From Acidimicrobiia bacterium (lineage in GTDB: Bacteria; Actinomycetota; Acidimicrobiia; Spongiisociales; UBA5794): DNA of 45,284 nucleotides. Location of the stretch: assembly GCA_030066875.1 (NCBI GenBank), contig JASJAS010000041.1, positions 1 to 45,284 of the forward strand. Reading direction: 5' to 3'. Positions within the stretch are counted from its first letter, which is position 1. Every line of letters starts with the position of its first letter. Made by a program: the position numbers and the translations under genes. The notes beneath the pieces were generated by a model. The model made no database searches. It had not been told where the DNA came from and was given only the letters and a program-made list of their open reading frames with translations. Positions 1 to 7,345 of this stretch are shown here, piece by piece.

Positions 1-58
1 GAGGTATTACCTCAACGGTTTTCAAGACCGTCGCCTTCGTCCGCTCGGCCATCCCTCC
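1..58 (-). tRNA. tRNA-Ser(TGA), 3' part cut off by window edge
   Basis: Reverse complement ggagggatggccgagcggacgaaggcgacggtctTGAaaaccgttgagg: Ser-type D-arm and CTTGAAA anticodon loop. Confidence 0.85.
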
Positions 59-78
59 AGATCAACACTCCCTCTCCC

Positions 79-163
79 GGCAGAGGGAAGTGCTCACGAA
101 TCGGAGCAAGAGAGCCCAGCGAACAGCTGGGCCTCTCGCCGCGGAGAGAGTGGGATTCGAACC
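79..163. repeat. 85-bp direct repeat, copy 1 (contains a tRNA-Ser 3' fragment and hairpin)
   Basis: Near identical to 225..309 (offset 146 bp, about 2 mismatches by eye). Confidence 0.85.
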
Positions 164-171
164 TTCTCCGC
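141..171 (-). pseudogene. Truncated tRNA-Ser 3' end (T-loop to acceptor) in a mini-hairpin
   Basis: Minus strand gcggagaaggttcgaatcccactctctccgc; 3' part identical to tRNA-Ser(CGA), 5' part not tRNA; gcggaga/tctccgc stem. Confidence 0.65.
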
Positions 172-224
172 GATCTCACGACCACAACAAAGGGCCAAAC
201 CGTCACCTCTCACCCGAGCCCATG

Positions 225-309
225 GGCAGAGGGAACTGCCCACGAATCGGAGCAAGAGAGCCCAGCGAACAGCTGGGCCTCTCGCCGCGGAGAGAGTGGG
301 ATTCGAACC
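225..309. repeat. 85-bp direct repeat, copy 2 (overlaps the 3' end of tRNA-Ser(CGA))
   Basis: Matches 79..163. Confidence 0.85.
256..283 (-). terminator. Hairpin downstream of tRNA-Ser(CGA); duplicated at about 110..137
   Basis: gagag-cccagc-gaaca-gctggg-c-ctctc stem-loop; weak T-tract on minus strand. Confidence 0.45.
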
Positions 310-376
310 CACGGAACCCCATAAGAGATTCAACGGTTTTCGAGACCGTCGCCTTCGTCCGCTCGGCCATCTCTCC
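289..376 (-). tRNA. tRNA-Ser(CGA)
   Basis: Reverse complement ggagagatggccgagcggacgaaggcgacggtctCGAaaaccgt...gtgggttcgaatcccactctctccg; acceptor ggagaga/tctctcc pairs. Confidence 0.93.
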
Positions 377-430
377 ATTGCTGCCGACGGGACCGCCGAC
401 CGGCGGATTGTAACCAGTCCCGCGATTGAC

Positions 431-883
431 TCATCGGCGGGCGGAGAAGAACTCTTCAAGCAGTTTCTGCGCTTCTTCTTCTCGCACCCCTGCGACCAGA
501 TCACACCTGTGGTTGAGGCGTTCGTCCTGTGGGATGTTAAAAAGACTCCACGCGGCGCCGGCCTTCGGGTCGGGAGCGGCATAGACGATACGGTCTATAC
601 GGGCCCAAACAGCCGCCATCGCACACATCGCACACGGCTCCAGGGTTACGACGAGGGTGTGGCCGTCAAGACGCCAATCTCCCCGCGCCTGGGACGCAGC
701 GGAAAGCACCAGCATCTCGGCGTGTGCGGTGGCATCCCCCAATTCCTCGCGCCGGTTGTGATTTGCGGCAACCAGCGTGCCGGCGGAATCAAGCAACACT
801 GCCCCGATGGGGACATCGCCGTGGTCCAAGGCCAAGCGAGCCTCGGCCAAGGCGTGGTCCATTGCGACGGTGAAGTCGGTCAT
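431..883 (-). CDS. tadA: tRNA-specific adenosine deaminase
   Basis: HAEM and PCAMCA zinc/catalytic motifs in a 150-aa protein; next to tRNA genes. Confidence 0.9.
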   Translation of the reverse strand: MTDFTVAMDHALAEARLALDHGDVPIGAVLLDSAGTLVAANHNRREELGDATAHAEMLVLSAASQARGDWRLDGHTLVVTLEPCAMCAMAAVWARIDRIVYAAPDPKAGAAWSLFNIPQDERLNHRCDLVAGVREEEAQKLLEEFFSARR

Positions 884-969
884 ACAAGGAGCGTAACCAG
901 GTGGAATACCTGATCCAATGGAGGGTCTGGTGGGGTTGCGGGATCGGGCGCAACTCTTAGGGTGAAGTC

Positions 970-1764
970 ATGGCACAGGGGACCAGCACAATCGGGGGTC
1001 ACCGAGCCAGACGGGTCGCGAACTGGCACCTGCTCAGCGCACTCCTGGCGTTGATTCTCGCTCCGCTGGGCGCGGTTCACTTCAGCCTGGCAGCAGTGGC
1101 CGCGGCTCTCTCCCTGGCTGTTGCCGCTCTCGCAGCCCGCACCCGCTCCTGGCCCACTCTCCGCCTTGCTGCCTTTGCTGCGATCCTGGCGTTGGGGACT
1201 CTGGCCAAGGCTCCCTTGACGATTTGGATCGGCGTCGCCCTGTTGGCGGTCGCAGGTGTGCGGTGGCGCGGCCTAATCCCGGAGACCGGTTGGTTGCCAC
1301 CGGGAAGAGTGACCCGAGCCGCCTGGTGGCTCAGTGCCGCCACGGTGGTGGTCGCAGCTGTGGCCCTTACCGTGTGGGCTCATTCGACCAATAGCTTCGG
1401 GGGATCGACAGATGAGTTGGCCGAGACGCTGCGCGACTCTCCGCGTACTTTGCTCTGGGTTGGTGGGGCCGGTTTCGTCTTGATCAACGCGGTCGCCGAG
1501 GAGATTGCCTACCGACGCATCGCCTATGAAGCCGCCTTCTCGATACTTCCGCCGAGCGCAGCAATCCTGCTGCAGGGAATCGCTTTCGGTGCAGCGCATG
1601 TCGCCGGCTTCCCCGCTGGATTGCTTGGTGTTGGTCTTGCCACCGTGTACGGAGTCACACTCGGAGCGCTGCGGTTCATGACCGGTGGGATGCGCCTGCC
1701 GATCCTGGTGCATATCGCGGCGGATGCGACCATTGTCACGCTCTTTATCACGGTCCTGCTCTAG
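970..1764 (+). CDS. CPBP family intramembrane metalloprotease
   Basis: Multiple TM segments and EEIAYRR (EExxxR) motif with downstream FxxxH-like AFGAAH. Confidence 0.75.
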   Translation: MAQGTSTIGGHRARRVANWHLLSALLALILAPLGAVHFSLAAVAAALSLAVAALAARTRSWPTLRLAAFAAILALGTLAKAPLTIWIGVALLAVAGVRWRGLIPETGWLPPGRVTRAAWWLSAATVVVAAVALTVWAHSTNSFGGSTDELAETLRDSPRTLLWVGGAGFVLINAVAEEIAYRRIAYEAAFSILPPSAAILLQGIAFGAAHVAGFPAGLLGVGLATVYGVTLGALRFMTGGMRLPILVHIAADATIVTLFITVLL

Positions 1765-1822
1765 CCAAGTCCGACAGGCAGGAACCTGCCCGATTCCGCT
1801 ACGCAGAGTTCGGCTACCGACA

Positions 1823-1861
1823 GCTCGGGCCTCTGGCCCGAGCAGCCGCCTTGCAGGCGGC
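1823..1861. terminator. Tandem hairpins between convergent CPBP gene and SRP RNA
   Basis: GCTCGGGCC-TCT-GGCCCGAGC (1823..1843) then GCCGCC-TTGCA-GGCGGC (1845..1861). Confidence 0.5.
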
Positions 1862-1916
1862 CGTGCACCCGCCGTCGGATGGAATGCATCCGGCGCAATC
1901 CGGGTGGTTGACTCCA

Positions 1917-2013
1917 GCCAGGCTGTCCTACGGCACCCGGGTGCTAACCGCTTAGGGCTGCTTCCTTCCGGACCTGACCCGGTTCACGGCGCCCCGCCGC
2001 GCAGGACCCGGCC
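1917..2013 (-). ncRNA. ffs: Bacterial small signal recognition particle RNA (4.5S)
   Basis: Minus strand contains GGTCAGGTCCGGAAGGAAGCAGCCCTAAGC, the hallmark SRP domain IV loop, flanked by pairing ends GCCGGGTCCTGCG / CGTAGGACAGCCTGGC. Confidence 0.93.
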
Positions 2014-2123
2014 TTCATCATCAACACATCCCGGTGCTAGACCCGGAAACACGTCACCCTCGGGCGGGGATTCGGTCCCGCATGAGAGGGTTTCGGGTTC
2101 AGGGCACCCCTAGTACCCCACCT

Positions 2124-2159
2124 AGCACGGCACCGGCAATGGTAACCAGTTGCCGTGCT
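2124..2159. repeat. Inverted repeat AGCACGGCA...TGCCGTGCT with competing inner hairpin
   Basis: Perfect 9-bp arms; inner GGCAA-tgg/cca-gTTGCC overlaps the right arm. Confidence 0.6.
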
Positions 2160-2178
2160 GCTAACTTCACGAACTCCA

Positions 2179-2269
2179 GGAGGGATCGCACAGTCTGGCC
2201 TAGTGCGCGCGCCTGGAAAGCGCGTAAGCGGGGTGACTCGCTTCGTGGGTTCGAATCCCACTCCCTCCG
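2179..2269 (+). tRNA. tRNA-Ser(GGA)
   Basis: ggagggatcgcacagtctggcctagtgcgcgcgcctGGAaagcgcg, long variable arm, gtgggttcgaatcccactccctccg. Confidence 0.93.
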
Positions 2270-2283
2270 CATAACGCAAGAAG

Positions 2284-2308
2284 ACGGACCCTGTCGGGTC
2301 CGTTTCTT
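2284..2308 (+). terminator. Rho-independent terminator of tRNA-Ser(GGA)
   Basis: acggaccc-tgtc-gggtccgt followed by ttctt. Confidence 0.7.
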
Positions 2309-2397
2309 GCATCAGAAACGAGGATTCGAGCAACGCCCACTGCCCACGAGCCGGCGCTTGAACTCCACTATCGGCCCACAAACGTGTGGGACCGATG

Positions 2398-2428
2398 GCG
2401 GAGAAGGTTCGAATCCCACTCCCTCCGC
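2398..2428 (+). pseudogene. Truncated tRNA-Ser 3' end in a mini-hairpin
   Basis: gcggagaaggttcgaatcccactccctccgc; 24-nt 5' part identical to minus-strand fragment at 141..171; preceded by hairpin atcggcccaca-aacg-tgtgggaccgat. Confidence 0.65.
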
Positions 2429-2483
2429 AACTCAGCACCCCAGTCCCCGTACACTTCAGCACACGCGAGGAACCGGGGTTCTC

Positions 2484-3548
2484 ATGGCACGACGGACGCT
2501 GACACTTTGGGCGATCACACTGCTCGCGGTCGCACTGGTCGCCCCCGTCTCTGCGAGCCACAACTTCTCCGATGTTCCCGATGGACACACCTTTCACACC
2601 GACATCGCCTGGCTGGCCGACGTCGGGATCACCCTGGGCTGCAACCCACCAACCAACGACATGTACTGCCCCGGCAACAACGTCACCCGCGGCCAAATGG
2701 CCGCATTCCTGGTACGCGCCCTCGAACTCACCGACAGCGGCACGGGCAACTATTTCACCGACGACGACGGCAGCGTCTTCGAAGACGACATCGACAAGCT
2801 CTACGTCGCAGGCATAACCCAAGGCTGCAACCCACCGACCAACGACATGTACTGCCCCGGCAACAACGTCACCCGCGGCCAAATGGCCGCATTCCTGAAC
2901 CGGGCTCTCAACGAGCCACCGGCAATGGTCACCGACGTCGTGGCAACGCTCAGCGGCGGCAGCGGTGAGATCGACGTGTCATGGACCGGTGCCGTCGAGC
3001 CCGACGTGGTGACCTACAACGTCTGGTACAGCTTCGAGCCCGGAGCAGCCAAGAGCCTCCTCACCGACATCTATTTTGGACCTGCGTTCAGAGCCCCCGA
3101 CCGGATATACGTCACCGACTTCCCTCGATCGCTCACCAGCGGCAAAGACTGCTACCAGGTCAGCGCGGTCGACAGCGGTGGCCTCGAGGGTCCCCGTTCG
3201 GCTGAGGCGTGCTTTGACTCCACGCCCGGGCCACCCAGCCAGGTCATGAACGTCACGGTGGGTCTTGGCGGCGGCAGCGGAGAGGTCGATGTGTCGTGGG
3301 ACCCGGTCCCCGAACTGGATGTTGATCACTACAACGCCTACTTCAGCGAGCAGCCGGGCGGGCCGTACGGCCTCGTTCTGGAGCCGTACTTCTTCGGGCC
3401 GGACACCAAGCCCGGCGGGCGGATCTTCTTCATCGATTGGCCCGTCGCACAAACCGATGGCGAGTCCTGCTACCTCATTTCGGCGGTGGATCTGAGCGGC
3501 AACGAGGGCCCCACGTCGGTCGAAGCCTGCTTCGACTCCGGGGGCTAG
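2484..3548 (+). CDS. Secreted S-layer-homology (SLH) domain protein with two FnIII-like domains
   Basis: Signal peptide MARRTLTLWAITLLAVALVAPVSA; two FxDV/GI..GCNPPTNDMYCPGNNVTRGQMAAFL SLH-type repeats; two DVSW...CY..SAVD beta-sandwich repeats. Confidence 0.8.
   Translation: MARRTLTLWAITLLAVALVAPVSASHNFSDVPDGHTFHTDIAWLADVGITLGCNPPTNDMYCPGNNVTRGQMAAFLVRALELTDSGTGNYFTDDDGSVFEDDIDKLYVAGITQGCNPPTNDMYCPGNNVTRGQMAAFLNRALNEPPAMVTDVVATLSGGSGEIDVSWTGAVEPDVVTYNVWYSFEPGAAKSLLTDIYFGPAFRAPDRIYVTDFPRSLTSGKDCYQVSAVDSGGLEGPRSAEACFDSTPGPPSQVMNVTVGLGGGSGEVDVSWDPVPELDVDHYNAYFSEQPGGPYGLVLEPYFFGPDTKPGGRIFFIDWPVAQTDGESCYLISAVDLSGNEGPTSVEACFDSGG
2637..2711 (+). repeat. 75-bp intragenic direct repeat, copy 1
   Basis: One mismatch to 2823..2897 (offset 186 bp). 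Confidence 0.9.
2823..2897 (+). repeat. 75-bp intragenic direct repeat, copy 2
   Basis: Matches 2637..2711. Confidence 0.9.
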
Positions 3549-4171
3549 GTCTTCTCCAGGACGACCCCGTAGACAAACCCGAGCGGTCCCATGCGCCACA
3601 GCGCCACCCGCCGCAAGGGCGTCTCGGCAAACATCTCCTCCGGTGGCGGCAGTTTGTCGAGCGACTTGTGCAAATAGACGTACTCCTCGCGGGCCCGAAC
3701 CGCAGCACCCACCAGCGGGAGGGTCACCGCCGACCCGGCACGATGAACTGCGGCCAGCCGTTTGTGCCTGGGCCGTCCCAACCCGACGACACCGAGCCTG
3801 CCTCCCGGACGCAGCACACGGGCGACCTCGGCGACGGTTTGCTCGACTGAATCCAGGTTCCGGAACACATACGCACTGAAGACCGCGTCGAACTGGTTTT
3901 CAGCAAAGGGGAGCCGCTCTCCGACGCCCACAAGACATCGTTCAGCGTTGTTGTGCGCCAGCATCTCCTGCGAAGGATCGAGAGCGACAACCTCGCGATC
4001 CCCAAACACAGGGTTGGCAGCTCCGGTGCCGCCGCCGAGGTCCAGTATGCGACCTCCGGGTAGCAGCTCGACCACCCGCTGCCGCCACTTCTGTTCCTGG
4101 CCAAGCGACAACAACCGGTTGACTGCGTCGTACTTGCCGGCGATGTCGGCGAACACCGACCCGTTGCTCAA
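3545..4171 (-). CDS. menG: Demethylmenaquinone/ubiquinone-type class I SAM methyltransferase
   Basis: FADIAGKYDAVNRLLSLGQEQKWR, LDLGGGTG, YVFRNLDS, VLRPGG; TTG start two bases after the serS stop. The longer ORF to 4663 reads through serS and is not used. Confidence 0.8.
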   Translation of the reverse strand: MSNGSVFADIAGKYDAVNRLLSLGQEQKWRQRVVELLPGGRILDLGGGTGAANPVFGDREVVALDPSQEMLAHNNAERCLVGVGERLPFAENQFDAVFSAYVFRNLDSVEQTVAEVARVLRPGGRLGVVGLGRPRHKRLAAVHRAGSAVTLPLVGAAVRAREEYVYLHKSLDKLPPPEEMFAETPLRRVALWRMGPLGFVYGVVLEKT

Positions 4172-4173
4172 GA

Positions 4174-5421
4174 TCAGCCGATCGTCTCGAAACCGACGTA
4201 ATCCCGCAACCCCTCCGGAACCACGATGGTGCCGTCGGGCTGCTGGTAGTTCTCCACAATCGCGATCAGCCAGCGCCCCATGGCGATAGCGGTCCCATTG
4301 AGGGTGTACGCCAGCCGGTTGCCGCCATCGTCCCGGAACCGGATCTTGAGCCGCCGCGACTGGTAATCCGTGGTGTTCGAAGTCGAGGTGATCTCCCGGT
4401 AGCGACCTTGCCCCGGAAACCACGCCTCGATGTCGTACTTCTTCGCCGCCGACGCACCCAAATCCCCCGCAGCAATGTTCATCACCCGGTATGGGAGCCC
4501 CAGTCCCTGCACCAACTCCTCCTCGCGGGCAAGCAGAAAGTCGTGCTCGTCTTGCGCCGCGTCCGGGTGGACGAACGAGAACATTTCCACCTTGTCGAAC
4601 TGGTGGACTCTGAAGATGCCCCTGGTGTCCTTGCCGTAGGTGCCTGATTCTCTGCGGAAGCATGTCGAGAATCCGGCGTAGCGCAGCGGCAACCGCTCCT
4701 TGTCGAGGATCTCGTCGGTGTGCATCGCCGCCAGCGAGACCTCGGAGGTCCCCACCAGATAGAGATCGTCGTCGGCCAGGGCGTAGACCTGATCACGGTC
4801 TCCGGGAAAGAAGCCTGTGCCGTAGAGGGCCTGGTCGCGAACCAGTACAGGGGGCACGACCGGCGTAAAGCCGTGAGCTTCCAGTTTGTCTAGCGCATAG
4901 TTGACCAGGCCGAATTCGAGCCGGACCAGTGGTCCGAGAATGTAGCCAAACCGGCTTCCCGATACCTTGGCAGCACGCTCTACGTCGAGGAAGCCATGTC
5001 GTTCTCCCAGTTCGACATGATCGAGGAATTCCCCGGTCTTAGGCTCACCCCACCTGCTCAGCTCTTCGGCGTCTTCTTCCTCGGTGCCTTCGGCCGCGGT
5101 TGGATCGACCAGGTTCGGCAACGAAACCCAGATGTCGTTGAACTCCTCGTCGGATGCATCGGCCTTCGCCAACGCCGTCTTGTATGCGTCGGAAAGCTCC
5201 CCGGCGCGGGCAATGGCGGCTTCCCGCTCATCCCCTTGCGCCTGCGAAATAGCCTTGCCGGCATTCTTCTGTTCCGCCCGAATCTCTTCTGCGGCAGTTC
5301 GCTCGGAGCGGCGACGCTCGTCGAGAGCCACCAGAAAATCGAGGTCCAGGTCGATGCCGCGCCGCTGTAGTGATGCAGCCACCGTGTCGGGATCGGACCG
5401 AAGGATGCGTGGATCAATCAT
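4174..5421 (-). CDS. serS: Seryl-tRNA synthetase
   Basis: MIDPRILRSDPDTV N-terminus, class II motifs (TCFRRESGTYGKDTRGIFRVHQFDKVE; NGTAIAMGRWLIAIVENYQ). Confidence 0.97.
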   Translation of the reverse strand: MIDPRILRSDPDTVAASLQRRGIDLDLDFLVALDERRRSERTAAEEIRAEQKNAGKAISQAQGDEREAAIARAGELSDAYKTALAKADASDEEFNDIWVSLPNLVDPTAAEGTEEEDAEELSRWGEPKTGEFLDHVELGERHGFLDVERAAKVSGSRFGYILGPLVRLEFGLVNYALDKLEAHGFTPVVPPVLVRDQALYGTGFFPGDRDQVYALADDDLYLVGTSEVSLAAMHTDEILDKERLPLRYAGFSTCFRRESGTYGKDTRGIFRVHQFDKVEMFSFVHPDAAQDEHDFLLAREEELVQGLGLPYRVMNIAAGDLGASAAKKYDIEAWFPGQGRYREITSTSNTTDYQSRRLKIRFRDDGGNRLAYTLNGTAIAMGRWLIAIVENYQQPDGTIVVPEGLRDYVGFETIG

Positions 5422-5879
5422 GATCGCGGCAGGTTACCGCTGCTCGCCCTGGTGACCGCGGCCTTCTCTTCCGGGGAGAGTTCCTCGACCCCAATGAAGT
5501 CACGCACTTCCTTGGTGAATACCCGCACGTCGAGCCGGCCCACCAGGATCGAGATGACGATCCCATCCCCCTCGGAGCTGAGCAGAGCGATTGAACGTGA
5601 CATGTTGCCGGCGATGTCACCGAACGCGTCGTAGTTGACAACCCCCGTGTGGACGATGGCATGAGGTATCAAGTGCTCGACCGCCGCCAGCCGCGGCTCG
5701 AAGGCGTTGGCTACTGCGTCGAGCCGACCGAGTTCGTTGTCCACTCCGCGGAGGATGTTGAACACGTTCTCGTCAGCCGGAACCGAGTTGAGTCTTCTGC
5801 GGAGGCTATAGAGCTGGATCGCAAGCACCAGTGCGATCAGCAATGCCACGATTGCCACAATCAGAGCGACTTCGATCAT
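5418..5879 (-). CDS. DUF4446 family membrane-anchored protein
   Basis: N-terminal TM, then VVNYDAFGDIAGNMSRSIALLSSEGDGIVISILVGR typical of the family; ATGA overlap with serS. Confidence 0.75.
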   Translation of the reverse strand: MIEVALIVAIVALLIALVLAIQLYSLRRRLNSVPADENVFNILRGVDNELGRLDAVANAFEPRLAAVEHLIPHAIVHTGVVNYDAFGDIAGNMSRSIALLSSEGDGIVISILVGRLDVRVFTKEVRDFIGVEELSPEEKAAVTRASSGNLPRS

Positions 5880-6889
5880 TCCGCGTTCCTCTTGAAGACC
5901 AGGGACCAGGTGTTGTCATCGGTCACGTCGTCCACGCCTTCTTCCAGCGACGCTACCGCGGTAATGGTGTACACCGCACCAGGCTCGGGATCCAAATCCT
6001 CGAACGTCAGAGTTTCCGATGCGCCCGGTTCGATAGACGGAATCACCTTGCCTAGTGGAGCAATCTGCTCGGCTGACGCGGTCCGGCGCATGGTGATGAC
6101 GAGGCTCACTCGCTCCACCACCACGTTGCCGGTGTTGCTCACAGTCACTTCCAAGGCGAAGTCTTCCGAGGCCGGTATGGCATACACACCAGCGGCCCCT
6201 TCGCTGACGGGCTCGGGGATTGTTGTCGCGATGACGGCGACGTCGCTCAACTCCGAAAGGGTGCCAAGGCGACGGAGCCGTTCGGCGATCACCGTAGCGT
6301 TGTAGAGCGCGGCGAACTCGTCCTGCGTATACGTGAAGACAGGGAACTCCATGGGCACGAGTTCCTGGTCGAGCCGGGCGACGCTGTCGAGCACGCTGAT
6401 GTACGCCCTGTCACCAAGCTGGAGCAACTCGAAGGCAGCACCTAGCTCATCGTCTCCGGACAGGTCACCCTCTTCCGCATCGAGCACCGCGGTGATGGCA
6501 TCATCCAGTGAGTCGATGGCGTCGTCCCAAGCCTCGACGGCGACGGTCATTCGCCCGGCAACCTCGGCGATCGATCGGGTCACGACCGCTTCCCCGAGAG
6601 TTCGGCGCGCGTCGTTGGCCTCAGCAGCAAGCGTCTCCAATCGCTGAATCACCTCGGGGCGCTCCTCTTGGCCGAGCCCCTGGAGGAGAGTGCCCAGTCG
6701 CTCCGCCATCTCCGAGTGCCGGGCGGCCACCGATTCTGCCGTGGACAGATAGTCGATGCTTTCCCGTCGTTCCGTGCGGTAACGGACCGCGAGCGCGACG
6801 ACACCGACGATTAGCAGGATGAGGACGAGCACGGCCAAGGTGCGTCGCCGTCGCGACCGTCGAGGCGGCCGATAGTCGGAATATGCCAT
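5876..6889 (-). CDS. Single-TM extracytoplasmic protein, CARDB-like C-terminus
   Basis: N-terminal TM; C-terminal beta-rich segment EVTVSNTGNVVVERVSLVITM; ATGA overlap with DUF4446 gene. Confidence 0.6.
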   Translation of the reverse strand: MAYSDYRPPRRSRRRRTLAVLVLILLIVGVVALAVRYRTERRESIDYLSTAESVAARHSEMAERLGTLLQGLGQEERPEVIQRLETLAAEANDARRTLGEAVVTRSIAEVAGRMTVAVEAWDDAIDSLDDAITAVLDAEEGDLSGDDELGAAFELLQLGDRAYISVLDSVARLDQELVPMEFPVFTYTQDEFAALYNATVIAERLRRLGTLSELSDVAVIATTIPEPVSEGAAGVYAIPASEDFALEVTVSNTGNVVVERVSLVITMRRTASAEQIAPLGKVIPSIEPGASETLTFEDLDPEPGAVYTITAVASLEEGVDDVTDDNTWSLVFKRNAE

Positions 6890-7104
6890 GTGCTGCGGGC
6901 CTAGCTGGGTGCAGTGTGGTCAATCCACCGGTGGTGGCGCGGTTCGCTGCTGCCGTCTCCAGCGCGTGTGAACCGCGAAGTCGGAGTATGGCATTTGGTG
7001 GCTGCAAGCGGCGAAAACCTGGCCAGCTCCTGGCTGGCTCCAGGCCGGAACCACTCCCGGCCGACGTGGTCTCGGCGGAAATGGCTGCGGCAGACCCGGT
7101 TCTG

Positions 7105-7140
7105 GCGGACATAGTCGCGGTATATCGAAGGTATGTCCGC
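7105..7140 (-). terminator. Inverted repeat downstream of tRNA-Leu
   Basis: GCGGACATA / TATGTCCGC perfect 9-bp arms; no strong T-tract. Confidence 0.4.
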
Positions 7141-7161
7141 AAGAAGCGCTCGCCAGCTGAG

Positions 7162-7245
<84 letters not shown>

Positions 7246-7345
7246 GCGGGGGCCAGGATGGTATCACCTCCGCAGCCCAAGCGAGCTAGCCATGCACGCC
7301 GCCTGATCCGGTTCTGAGCCCGGGTGTGCTTCGTAGACTGCGCCG

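Noticed and set aside
2037-2882. 281-aa minus-strand ORF through tRNA-Ser and the SLH gene
   Set aside because: Overlaps a tRNA and a supported CDS; its repeats are the reverse complement of the SLH repeats.
3545-4663. Full 372-aa ORF as a long methyltransferase
   Set aside because: The N-terminal half is out-of-frame translation of serS; menG starts at TTG 4171.
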